DNA of 64,000 bases from Gynuella sp. (GTDB taxonomy: Bacteria > Pseudomonadota > Gammaproteobacteria > Pseudomonadales > Natronospirillaceae): positions 39,892 to 103,891 of the forward strand of contig JANQHX010000037.1 of assembly GCA_028282465.1 (NCBI GenBank), in the 5' to 3' direction. The position numbers and the translations under genes are program-made. Shown here piece by piece: positions 38,409 through 46,500 of this stretch. Each line of letters begins with the position of its first letter. The first letter of the stretch is position 1. The notes under the pieces are model-generated. The model was given only the letters and a program-made list of their open reading frames with translations, had not been told where the DNA came from and ran no database searches.

Positions 38409-40955
38409 GTGACCCAGACTCAAACGCAAAACTCACAGCTCAATGCAACCCTTGCTTATCGTGCAGATAACCCTCGTCAAGATGAGGCATTCACTGATGC
38501 AGGAGAATTAAAACCGCACTGGGTTAATCTGCTTGAAAGTTTCGAAAACATGGGGCCTGAGACCTATCGAGACAGAGCCTCAAAAGCCCAACGAATTCTC
38601 AGAGACGATGGCGCTACATACAATATCTATAGCGATCAAAAAGGCCCAAGCCACACCTGGGGTCTCGATTTAGTCCCATCACTGATCACCAGTGAAGAAT
38701 GGAGCAAAATTGAAGCAGGCCTGATTGAGCGCTCAGAATTATTTAATTTATTACTCAAAGACATTTATGGCCCAAGAGACCTAATTAGACTGGGCGTGAT
38801 TCCCCCTGAAGCACTTTTTTGCCATCGAGGTTTTTTGCGAGCCTGCCAAGGCATTCATATTCCCGGTGACCACGAACTGATTCTTCATGCTGTGGATTTA
38901 ATGCGCGATGAAAACGGTGAAATGTGTGCTTTGACTGACCGCACCCAATCACCTTCAGGAGCCGGTTACGCTCTTGAAAACCGTACGGTCATGTCTAGGG
39001 TTCTCCCCAGCTTATTCAGAGACAGTCAAGTTCACCGCCTTGCGAGTTTTTTCCAAAAGCTCAGAATCAAATTACTGACGCTTTCGCCGAACCAAGACCA
39101 ACCAAGAGTTGTGGTATTAACACCAGGAGCCCATAACGAAACTTATTTTGAGCATGCTTATTTCGCAAATTATTTAGGGTTTCATCTGGTTCAAAGCGGC
39201 GATCTAGTGGTTCGGAATGGCTATGTTTGGATGAAATCCTTAGATGGCTTAAGTCGAGTAGACGTTATTCTTCGCCGTGTTGACGACTGGTTTTGTGATC
39301 CTGTTGAACTCAGAAGTGACTCTCAGCTTGGTGTTGCTAACCTATTGGAAGTAGTCAGAGCAGGTCGAGTAGTCATTGCCAATCCATTAGGTTCTGGCAT
39401 TTTAGAAAATCCAATATTCATAAAATACTTACCTAAAATTGCCAAAGAACTATTGGGTAGAGAACTGAGACTCAATTCAGTTAAAAACTATTGGTGCGGT
39501 TCGGTTCGAGACATGGAATACGTCTACCACCACTTAGAATCTTTAGTAATTAAACCTATTTATAGAAGCGCGAGTACACATAGCATTTCTGGAAATAGCT
39601 TGACCGCTGAGCAGAAAAAAGAGCTGCTTAAAACCATCCAAATCAACCCAATGCAATGGGTTGCTCAACCTATTTTAAACGCCGGTACTCTACCTACTTT
39701 TGTAAACAATAACTTAGAGTCTCGCCCTTCTATTCTTCGCAGTTTTTCGGTAGCGGCCAACGAGTCTTATTCTCTTATGCCGGGAGGTCTGACTCGTGTA
39801 GGTGTTGAACAAGCATCTTTTGTTATTTCCAATCAAAGTGGGTCTCAAAGTAAAGACACTTGGATAATAGATTCCGAACCACAAACCAGTACAGATTCAG
39901 ACGAGGCCAGCACGCCAGTTAGAGAAGCAGATTTAATTAGTTTGCCCAGTCGAGTGGTGGAAAATTTATTTTGGATGGGGCGGTATGCAGAAAGAGCTGA
40001 GGCATCACTAAGACTAATGCGTACCGTATTTGTGATGCTAAATGGTGAAGAACCTATATCAGAAAACTGCAAACGCTTGTTACTTCAAGCCGTCACAGAA
40101 GTGACCAGCACCCAACCGGGCTTCATTGACGCCAGCGATGAATTGATTGCTAGCCCTGAACAAGAGTTACTATTGGTACTTAAAGATAGCGATCGTATTG
40201 GCAGTGTTCGATCTAACCTAAACGCCATGCTTTACTGCGCTGATGTGTCCAAAGAATTACTGTCGTCGGATATGCTGCGAGTAATTAACGATATTCGCGA
40301 TGCATTGGGCGAGTTAGATAATGCGCTCGCCATTGGTTTGATTTCTGCGCCAGAAGAAGCACTAGATCCACTGGTTACCGCTTTGATGGCGCTGGCCGGT
40401 TTGGCTCAAGAAAGTATGGTTAGAGATTTTGGCTGGCGCTTTATGGAAATTGGTCGAAGACTTGAACGGGCCATGCAAACCACATCAATTATCAAAACAC
40501 TGATTGTTCCAGAAGTTCCGGAGTCTGATCAGAATGTTCTCATTCAGTCTTTGTTATTGTCTTTAGAAGCACTGATCAGTTATCGCAGACGTTACCGTGC
40601 GCGCATGGGCGTTCAGTCTAGTTTGGATCTAGTCATGATGGATACCTCTAATCCAAGATCCTTACTTTACCAGCTGGAACAAATCAGTCTGCATATTAAA
40701 ACCTTGCCAAAAGCAACAGAATCTAGACATGAGCTTTCGCCAGAAGAACGATCCGCATTGGAAGCTGAGACTCTCGTAAAATTATCTCTGCTTAAAGAGC
40801 TAAGTACCAGAGAGAATGGTGTACGCATTCACTTGAAACATTCTTTGGAATTATTAGCAGACACTTTATCCTCCATTAACAATTTAGTTTCCGACAAATA
40901 CTTTGATCACAGGGAAACTTCCCAGCAGTTGGTTAACAGCACCTGGGGAGAATAG
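38409..40955 (+). CDS. Fused permuted ATP-grasp + alpha-E protein with divergent ATP-grasp site
   Basis: An 848-residue fusion. Residues ~25-500 are a second circularly permuted ATP-grasp domain and ~515-840 an alpha-E domain (SRVVENLFWMGRYAERAEASLRLMR). Relative to the stand-alone copy, the E-D-N triad is T176-D177-R178 (LTDRTQSPSGAGYALENR), and the glycine loop KPANESGGYG is replaced by K382-PIYRSASTH. From memory, DRTQ at this site is common in fused family members, so this is a distinct subtype that may not hydrolyse ATP in the usual way. The start is GTG with AGG 8 bases upstream. The next gene begins one base after the stop. Confidence 0.85.
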   Translation: MTQTQTQNSQLNATLAYRADNPRQDEAFTDAGELKPHWVNLLESFENMGPETYRDRASKAQRILRDDGATYNIYSDQKGPSHTWGLDLVPSLITSEEWSKIEAGLIERSELFNLLLKDIYGPRDLIRLGVIPPEALFCHRGFLRACQGIHIPGDHELILHAVDLMRDENGEMCALTDRTQSPSGAGYALENRTVMSRVLPSLFRDSQVHRLASFFQKLRIKLLTLSPNQDQPRVVVLTPGAHNETYFEHAYFANYLGFHLVQSGDLVVRNGYVWMKSLDGLSRVDVILRRVDDWFCDPVELRSDSQLGVANLLEVVRAGRVVIANPLGSGILENPIFIKYLPKIAKELLGRELRLNSVKNYWCGSVRDMEYVYHHLESLVIKPIYRSASTHSISGNSLTAEQKKELLKTIQINPMQWVAQPILNAGTLPTFVNNNLESRPSILRSFSVAANESYSLMPGGLTRVGVEQASFVISNQSGSQSKDTWIIDSEPQTSTDSDEASTPVREADLISLPSRVVENLFWMGRYAERAEASLRLMRTVFVMLNGEEPISENCKRLLLQAVTEVTSTQPGFIDASDELIASPEQELLLVLKDSDRIGSVRSNLNAMLYCADVSKELLSSDMLRVINDIRDALGELDNALAIGLISAPEEALDPLVTALMALAGLAQESMVRDFGWRFMEIGRRLERAMQTTSIIKTLIVPEVPESDQNVLIQSLLLSLEALISYRRRYRARMGVQSSLDLVMMDTSNPRSLLYQLEQISLHIKTLPKATESRHELSPEERSALEAETLVKLSLLKELSTRENGVRIHLKHSLELLADTLSSINNLVSDKYFDHRETSQQLVNSTWGE

Positions 40956-40956
40956 T

Positions 40957-41835
40957 ATGCGCTACAAGATTCAACATATCACCGAGTATGAATACGCCGA
41001 TAGGGTGTCGCATTGTTATAACTTAGCACACATGATTCCAAGAGATACGTTACGACAAAAATGTTTGCGTAGCGATATTCGCGTGGAGCCTTCGGTTTCC
41101 TATACATCAAAGCGTGAAGATTATTTCGGCAATCAAGCTTATCACTTTGAAATTCAACGCCCCCATAGAAAACTCAGAATTTCTGCCACCAGCGAAGTAG
41201 AAACCGGCCCACAACATACCTCATTAAATTTAGATTTAGGCATCACCTGTGCAGAGGCTAAAGAACAGCTAAGGGCTTCTAAAAGCCATGATGTATTATT
41301 GGCTCGAGAATTTTTACTTGCGTCAACACTGTTAAAGCCATCGAAAGATATTGTTTCATTTTGCCAAAATATTTTTCACGATGATCGGCCCTTACTTTCT
41401 GCAGTGATGGAGTTAACCCAAAAAATCTACCAAGAGTTTGAGTATTCTCCTCAGTCCACAACAGTTGCCACACCACTGGATGATGTTTTAAAACAGAGAA
41501 AAGGAGTTTGTCAGGACTTTGCCCACCTGCAAATTGCTTGCTTAAGAACCCTTGGTTTTCCAGCGAAATATGTTTCTGGTTATATCGAAACGCTGCCCCC
41601 ACCGGGTCAAGAAAAATTAGTGGGCACAGATGCAAGCCATGCTTGGGTTTCAGTTTATTCTCCAACAGAAGGATGGTTTGAGTTTGACCCCACCAACGAA
41701 TGTTTAGCTTCAGAACAACATATTATTACCGCGTGGGGTAGAGACTACTTCGACATTACACCGTTAAAAGGTGTGATTTATGGCGGGGGAGAAAGCCCTG
41801 TACTTAATGTATCTGTGGATGTAAGCCGGCTTTAA
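40957..41835 (+). CDS. Second transglutaminase family protein
   Basis: This 292-residue protein starts MRYKIQHITEYEYADRVSHCYN, typical of bacterial transglutaminase-like enzymes with an N-terminal beta-sandwich. The triad is complete: GVCQDFAHLQ (C185), ASHAWVSV (H228) and FEFDPTN (D244). The ATG at 40957 has GGGGAG directly upstream and sits one base after the stop of the fused protein; an upstream frame extension to 40903 is not needed. It is the last gene of the locus. Its triad spacing matches the transglutaminase domain of the DUF2126 protein, so the two may act on related bonds. Confidence 0.88.
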   Translation: MRYKIQHITEYEYADRVSHCYNLAHMIPRDTLRQKCLRSDIRVEPSVSYTSKREDYFGNQAYHFEIQRPHRKLRISATSEVETGPQHTSLNLDLGITCAEAKEQLRASKSHDVLLAREFLLASTLLKPSKDIVSFCQNIFHDDRPLLSAVMELTQKIYQEFEYSPQSTTVATPLDDVLKQRKGVCQDFAHLQIACLRTLGFPAKYVSGYIETLPPPGQEKLVGTDASHAWVSVYSPTEGWFEFDPTNECLASEQHIITAWGRDYFDITPLKGVIYGGGESPVLNVSVDVSRL

Positions 41836-41849
41836 AACTATATGAGCCT

Positions 41850-42806
41850 CTAATCAATGCCATGCATTTTTAGCTTTCTCCATAGAGTCGCTCGACTTAC
41901 CCCTAATGCTTTTGCCACTTCCAGTCGCTTGCCATGGTGCTTCTGCATTAAAGAGAGCAATTGTTCTTTTTCTCCTGGCTCTAGTGGTTGATCCCGCTCA
42001 TCAGGGGGCGCCTCACCCTTCAAATCGGGGTTCAAATCTTGGAACAGCAATGTGCTGCCCGAACCAATGGCATAGGCATATTCAATAACGTTGCGAAGTT
42101 CACGAATATTTCCTGGCCAATGATATGACAATAAAGCATCCATGGCTTCTTCCTGAATTTGATGAATGCTTCGTTCGCCTGATTGATTAAATTCATCCAA
42201 GAATTGCCAAATTAGCATTGGTAAATCGTCGCCACGTTCTGCCAATGTGGGAAGATAAATAGGAATCACTCTAACGCGATACATTAAATCTTCACGAAAA
42301 CTCCCGTCCTCTACTTTTCGGCGAAGACTACGATGTGTCGCACTGATCAGTCGAATATTGGTTTTAATAAGTTCAGAAGAGCCCAGTGGAGTAAAACATT
42401 TATCCTGTAAAACCCGTAACAATCGAGCTTGAATATCTAACGGCATTTCCGCAATTTCATCCAGAAATAAAGTACCGCCATTCGTTAATTCAAGTAGACC
42501 TTTACGATCGGATATAGCGCCAGTGAAGGCACCTTTTCTATGCCCAAATAATTCCGAGGCCATCAAATCCGGAGTCAAGGCAGCACAGTTCACTGCACTG
42601 AATGCACCAACACCACGGCTGCTGCAACGATGCATATACCTCGCACCTAACTTCTTACCAGTGCCTGACTGACCTCTTACTAAAACAGATGCTTCGGTTC
42701 TCGAAATGCGTTCGACCTGCTGAATGAATTGCAACATTTTGGTGGAGACCGTAAGTAGGCCATTAAAACTATGAGGTTGGTAACCTGGGTTTTTTAATAT
42801 CTTCAT
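41850..42806 (-). CDS. Sigma-54-dependent activator lacking a sensory domain
   Basis: A 318-residue AAA+ activator of sigma-54 RNA polymerase. It has GAFTGA (92-97), Walker B GGTLFLDEIAE (110-120), and a C-terminal Fis-type helix-turn-helix (about 285-318, EVAKALGVSRATLWRKLK). Walker A reads GQSGTGKK (45-52) where GESGTGKE is usual. Only ~20 residues precede the AAA+ domain, so no receiver, PAS or GAF input domain is present. It may be controlled by an external protein or be constitutive. The gene is the third in the DUF442-SulP operon; its ATG shares one base with the SulP stop. Confidence 0.88.
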   Translation of the reverse strand: MKILKNPGYQPHSFNGLLTVSTKMLQFIQQVERISRTEASVLVRGQSGTGKKLGARYMHRCSSRGVGAFSAVNCAALTPDLMASELFGHRKGAFTGAISDRKGLLELTNGGTLFLDEIAEMPLDIQARLLRVLQDKCFTPLGSSELIKTNIRLISATHRSLRRKVEDGSFREDLMYRVRVIPIYLPTLAERGDDLPMLIWQFLDEFNQSGERSIHQIQEEAMDALLSYHWPGNIRELRNVIEYAYAIGSGSTLLFQDLNPDLKGEAPPDERDQPLEPGEKEQLLSLMQKHHGKRLEVAKALGVSRATLWRKLKMHGID

Positions 42807-44407
42807 TAATCGGGGCCATATTCAATTAGTCTGGGAACCACTCGCCATTGCTCGGTAAGCGGAAGTTCTGGCGCAAATGACAACATCAAGCTTTTTTGTT
42901 CTTCTGACATGCCAGTGATCCAAACCTTGCTGCCTTGATTTTGCAAGTTTTCGGTAACCTGTTGCAATGCCTGCACACTGGCAACACGCATCTGATGACA
43001 ATGGCTTATATCAATCACAATCTCAGTTGGCCAACGTTCGCTTAATGCTTGGATTCTATTAGGCAGCCCTTTTGCAGCAGCAAAAAATAGTGAACCACTG
43101 ATTTCAATGATCCCTTTGGGCTGACCGTTAAAAGTAACTACGCCCCCCTCACTAACACCATAAAGTTTCAGTCTTGGTCGGCTGGCTTGATATAAAAATA
43201 TTCCAATTCCAAACAATACACCGAGAAAAATAGCTTCGTAAAATTTTAATAACAAAGTGGCTAACAATGTGATCAAAAACAAAGTTCGAGTTTCGTTGTT
43301 TCCACTCAACATTTGCTTAATCTGCTGTCGATTAATCATTGAGATGGCGGTCGCCATGAGTAAAGCGGAAATCACAGCCTGCGGAATTAGCTCAATAGTC
43401 TCTTTACCCCAAAACACCAAAGGCACCAAGGCCGCTGCGGCAAGAAAAGGAGCTAAACGAGTTTTTGCGCCTGATTGCTGCAACATGACGGAACGGGTAA
43501 GGCTGGTTGACGCCGGGAAGGCGGAAAAAAAAGCACCCAGCACATTAGAGACACCTTGGCTTTTAATTTCTTTCGATAGGAGCTCGGTTTCAGAATTTTT
43601 TCTCAGAATAACAATAAGCTCTAAAGAGCCAATAAAGGCAACAGCAAACGCCGGCAGAATTAATTGTTGATAAACCTCTGGATTGACCAAGGGTATATAA
43701 CCTTCAGGCCAACCAGAACTAACCAAAGTGTATTCGCCTAGAAGTATCAGCTCATCAATCCATGGATGATCAAAGAAGTAAACCAATGCCAAACTCGCCA
43801 GCAACAAAAGCAAAGGAATGGGAACTGATGGCATCCAAAACCTACCCAGCTGAACCAGAGTTAACATACCGGCAGCCAACAAAAGAGTTGGAACAGATAC
43901 TGTCGTCCAGTCTGCCGATAAGAGAGCAATTAGTTGGCCTAACGCACCATTGACTACACCAAAGTCTAACCCTACAAATTCATCTATCTGCATTAATGCG
44001 ATAATAATGGCAGCACCAGTCGCAAACCCAACCATTACCGCTTCGGGAATAAAGTCAAAGATTCTTTCGCTGCGTGAAAGGCTGATGGCGAGTCTTACCA
44101 AACCTGCCATCAGCGTTAGCACTGCCATGGCGATAAGTAACGACTCACTGCCAAAGACAGCAAACGGAGCCAGAGCTGACAGTATGATCAGCCCCGTGGT
44201 ATTGGTTGGGCCAACGGTGATGAATGCACTGCGCCCTAAAACTGCCGCTATCATTCCGGGAACGGCAGCCGTAGCCAACCCATACATAGGAGGCAGCCCG
44301 GCAAGCATGGAATATGCAAGGCACTGAGGTATTCCCACCAGTGCAACTAAAACACCAGCACTCAAATCACCAATAAGGTATTTGGAATTAATTGCCTTGA
44401 GCTGCAT
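42806..44407 (-). CDS. SulP-family anion permease with STAS domain
   Basis: About 533 residues with ten to twelve TM segments (VGIPQCLAYSMLAGLPPMYGL, GPTNTTGLIILSAL) and a C-terminal STAS domain (VVTFNGQPKGIIEISGSLFF...IVIDISHC). SulP proteins carry sulfate, bicarbonate or other anions; this context suggests sulfate or a related oxyanion. I favour the ATG at 44407, which begins just inside the end of the DUF442 gene and allows coupling. An in-frame Met at 44461 is also open; neither has a good ribosome site. Confidence 0.85.
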   Translation of the reverse strand: MQLKAINSKYLIGDLSAGVLVALVGIPQCLAYSMLAGLPPMYGLATAAVPGMIAAVLGRSAFITVGPTNTTGLIILSALAPFAVFGSESLLIAMAVLTLMAGLVRLAISLSRSERIFDFIPEAVMVGFATGAAIIIALMQIDEFVGLDFGVVNGALGQLIALLSADWTTVSVPTLLLAAGMLTLVQLGRFWMPSVPIPLLLLLASLALVYFFDHPWIDELILLGEYTLVSSGWPEGYIPLVNPEVYQQLILPAFAVAFIGSLELIVILRKNSETELLSKEIKSQGVSNVLGAFFSAFPASTSLTRSVMLQQSGAKTRLAPFLAAAALVPLVFWGKETIELIPQAVISALLMATAISMINRQQIKQMLSGNNETRTLFLITLLATLLLKFYEAIFLGVLFGIGIFLYQASRPRLKLYGVSEGGVVTFNGQPKGIIEISGSLFFAAAKGLPNRIQALSERWPTEIVIDISHCHQMRVASVQALQQVTENLQNQGSKVWITGMSEEQKSLMLSFAPELPLTEQWRVVPRLIEYGPD

Positions 44408-44717
44408 TCCAAAGAATCGAACTCCGATTTCCTGTTCTGCAATAACTGAAAACTTTTTCATTGTTCGAAATAACAGCTTTCAATTTTTCGACATCTGCGG
44501 GCGTAAAGTTTGGCCCCACCATAGGAATATAATGAAACTCAATGTTCAACCCTTCAGCCTTTTGCGAAATTTCAGAAGATGTTGGTTGACCAGGCTCTTC
44601 ACCATCAGGCCGATTACAGACAATAGTTTTGAAGCCCTCGTCGGCCAGTTGCTCCACTTGGCTGGGAGTGATTTGACCACTGACTCCAAAACTGTCTGAG
44701 AGGTATTTAATTTCCAT
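44388..44717 (-). CDS. DUF442 phosphatase/rhodanese-like protein
   Basis: A 109-residue protein with the active-site loop YCRTGNRSS (Cys-x4-Arg as in DUF442 proteins), a fold related to tyrosine phosphatases and rhodaneses. In Blh-type proteins this domain is fused to an ETHE1-like dioxygenase and is linked to hydrogen sulfide detoxification; here it is a separate gene divergent from that enzyme. The ATG at 44717 has AAGG/GGTGG upstream; the longer frame from 44804 lacks support. It is first in an operon with SulP and the sigma-54 activator. Confidence 0.85.
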   Translation of the reverse strand: MEIKYLSDSFGVSGQITPSQVEQLADEGFKTIVCNRPDGEEPGQPTSSEISQKAEGLNIEFHYIPMVGPNFTPADVEKLKAVISNNEKVFSYCRTGNRSSILWNAAQGN

Positions 44718-44749
44718 AGCACCACCTTTTGTTCTACTGGTTTGTTCCA

Positions 44750-44783
44750 ATGGGCTGAACTTACTTATTAAAGACCAGCCCAT
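44750..44783. other. Inverted repeat in the DUF442 leader
   Basis: ATGGGCTG (44750-44757) and CAGCCCAT (44776-44783) are perfect 8-bp arms around 18 bases. It lies between the DUF442 ATG and the ATATGCAA palindrome. It may be an RNA hairpin or operator. Confidence 0.4.
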
Positions 44784-44796
44784 ATTACATAATAGA

Positions 44797-44821
44797 ATAT
44801 GCAAATAATTTTATTGCATAT
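44797..44821. promoter_or_regulatory. Palindromic operator candidate in the divergent sulfur-module promoter
   Basis: ATATGCAA (44797-44804) and TTGCATAT (44814-44821) are perfect 8-bp arms with a 9-base AT-rich centre, placed between the two divergent genes. Confidence 0.5.
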
Positions 44822-44850
44822 CGAGATCTTCTGAATTATGCTCCACTTTA

Positions 44851-44874
44851 TTATATTAGTAAAATCTAATTAAA
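44851..44874 (+). promoter_or_regulatory. Putative sulfide-regulon operator upstream of the dioxygenase gene
   Basis: TTATATTAG-N6-CTAATTAAA has the same 9-6-9 layout and left arm as the repeat at 32161, and its right arm matches the reverse complement at 7 of 9 positions. It ends just before the AGGAG ribosome site, so binding would block transcription or initiation. Confidence 0.5.
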
Positions 44875-44885
44875 GGAGCTTCATC

Positions 44886-45752
44886 ATGAGCACTCAAGCT
44901 AACGTTAAGACTTTTTTCGATCAAGACACATTTACTTACACCCACATCCTGATTGATCCAAACACCAAAGCTTGTGCGATCGTCGATTCAGTTAAGAACT
45001 ATGACGCTAAATCTGGCAGAACCACAACTGAATCGGCCGATGAGATTGTGGCTTATGTGCAGCAGAATCAACTCACTGTAACTTGGCATCTTGAAACCCA
45101 TGTCCATGCCGATCATTTATCTGCCGCACCTTATTTAAAAGAAAAGTTGGGAGGGAAGATTGCTATCGGCGATCAGGTTCAAACCGTCCAAAAAACCTTT
45201 CAATCTATTTTTAACATCGGAGACGATTTTTGCACCAATGGTTGTCAGTTTGATGTATTGCTTTCGGACGGTGATCACTTTCAGATTGGTGATCTAACAG
45301 CAGAGGTCATTCACACACCAGGTCACACGCCTGCCTGCGTCACCTTCCTAGTTGGTGATAAAGCTTTTGTAGGTGATACGATTTTTATGCCTGACATGGG
45401 CACTGCTCGATGCGATTTTCCAGGTGGAGATGCCTCTACCCTTTATCACAGTATTCAAAAGATTCTGTCTTTACCGGACGAAACACAGCTGTATATGTGT
45501 CATGACTATGCGCCTAACGGTAGAGACTATTCTTATCTGACGACCGTTAAAGAACAGAAAGAAAACAATATTCACGTGGGTACAAAGGTCTCATCACAAC
45601 AGTTTAAGACCATGAGAACCTTAAGAGATCAGGAGCTTGAGATGCCTGCCCTGATTGTTCCATCAGTGCAGGTCAACATGAGAGCAGGTTATTTGCCTCC
45701 GAAAGAAGCAAATGGAGTTAGCTACCTTAAAGTGCCGCTGAATGTGCTTTGA
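44886..45752 (+). CDS. ETHE1-type persulfide dioxygenase (MBL-fold)
   Basis: This 288-residue metallo-beta-lactamase-fold protein has the motif H72-V-H74-A-D76-H77, H146 in HTPGHTPAC and D164 in VGDTIFMP. GDTIFMPDMGTARCDFPGG is characteristic of ETHE1/Blh-type persulfide dioxygenases, mononuclear iron enzymes that oxidise glutathione persulfide to sulfite. The C-terminal extension (about 245-288) is typical of the Blh-type group. AAGGAG lies 7 bases before the ATG. The divergent DUF442-SulP genes and the shared operator support a role in sulfide detoxification, with sulfite/sulfate leaving by SulP as an inference. Confidence 0.9.
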   Translation: MSTQANVKTFFDQDTFTYTHILIDPNTKACAIVDSVKNYDAKSGRTTTESADEIVAYVQQNQLTVTWHLETHVHADHLSAAPYLKEKLGGKIAIGDQVQTVQKTFQSIFNIGDDFCTNGCQFDVLLSDGDHFQIGDLTAEVIHTPGHTPACVTFLVGDKAFVGDTIFMPDMGTARCDFPGGDASTLYHSIQKILSLPDETQLYMCHDYAPNGRDYSYLTTVKEQKENNIHVGTKVSSQQFKTMRTLRDQELEMPALIVPSVQVNMRAGYLPPKEANGVSYLKVPLNVL

Positions 45753-46407
45753 AACCAGCGATATATTCTGGTAAGTCTGAAATATCTGAAATATCTCGAC
45801 CAATCATTACCGATTGCATGCCTGCGGCTTCGGCCGCAGCTTCATCACTGGCGGGGTCATGCCCTACCACTAATATTTCTTCAGCGGACAAATCAAATTT
45901 TTTCATTATCAATTGAAACATCCCAGGATGGGGTTTACGCATTCCAAACTCACTGGAACAAATCAACTCATCAAAAAAGTCCTTAACCCCATATAACGCT
46001 AACTGACTTTCCAAAAAGCCTAGATGACCTAGGTTTGATGCTACAGCAAGTTTCATATTTGAACCGAGATCCTGAATAACAGGCCTTAACTCGTCTCTGA
46101 ACTTTAAGGTGGAGCCCCACTCGTAAATAAAACGACTCAATACTTCCGGTGCTAATTCAGACGGAAGCCCAGCTTGATCCAGAAAACCCTCGGTCATTTG
46201 CAGAAATGAATACTCCAGTAGAGTATTTCGTGCATCCTTTTCAAGCTGTTGATATTGACCATGCCATTGGCTGAAGAAAGTATCGTAATCCATTCCTGGA
46301 ATTGCCTTCGCTACGATTCGGTAAGTTTTCTCATAGCGAAAGTCAGTTAACTTCCCTGTTGGTTCGGCGATGGTGCCTAAAAAATCAAAAATCAGTCCGC
46401 GGATCAT
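45727..46407 (-). CDS. HAD-family hydrolase with non-phosphatase motif I
   Basis: The 226-residue protein has a HAD-like alpha/beta core with an inserted cap. Motif I is FDFLGT: nucleophile D8 is present, but the general acid/base Asp two residues later is L10. Motif II is ASNLG, motif III the Lys of GMRKPHPGMF, and motif IV VGHDPASDEAAA. Loss of the second Asp is seen in haloacid dehalogenase-type members, so a dehalogenase-like or non-phosphatase role is more likely than phosphatase. AGGAGA precedes the ATG. Its 3' end overlaps the dioxygenase gene by 26 bases. Confidence 0.8.
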   Translation of the reverse strand: MIRGLIFDFLGTIAEPTGKLTDFRYEKTYRIVAKAIPGMDYDTFFSQWHGQYQQLEKDARNTLLEYSFLQMTEGFLDQAGLPSELAPEVLSRFIYEWGSTLKFRDELRPVIQDLGSNMKLAVASNLGHLGFLESQLALYGVKDFFDELICSSEFGMRKPHPGMFQLIMKKFDLSAEEILVVGHDPASDEAAAEAAGMQSVMIGRDISDISDLPEYIAGFKAHSAAL

Positions 46408-46500
46408 TGTTTTTGTCTCCTGGTTAGACTGAGAATCTAATTGTGATTTGACACAATCTTATTATGTAAACTGGTTCTCCCTATATTACCTGATTCTTTA

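Noticed and set aside
43257..44327. Plus-strand open frames of 60-140 codons opposite the SulP gene
   Set aside because: They mirror a gene with strong SulP motifs, have low-complexity composition and no ribosome sites.
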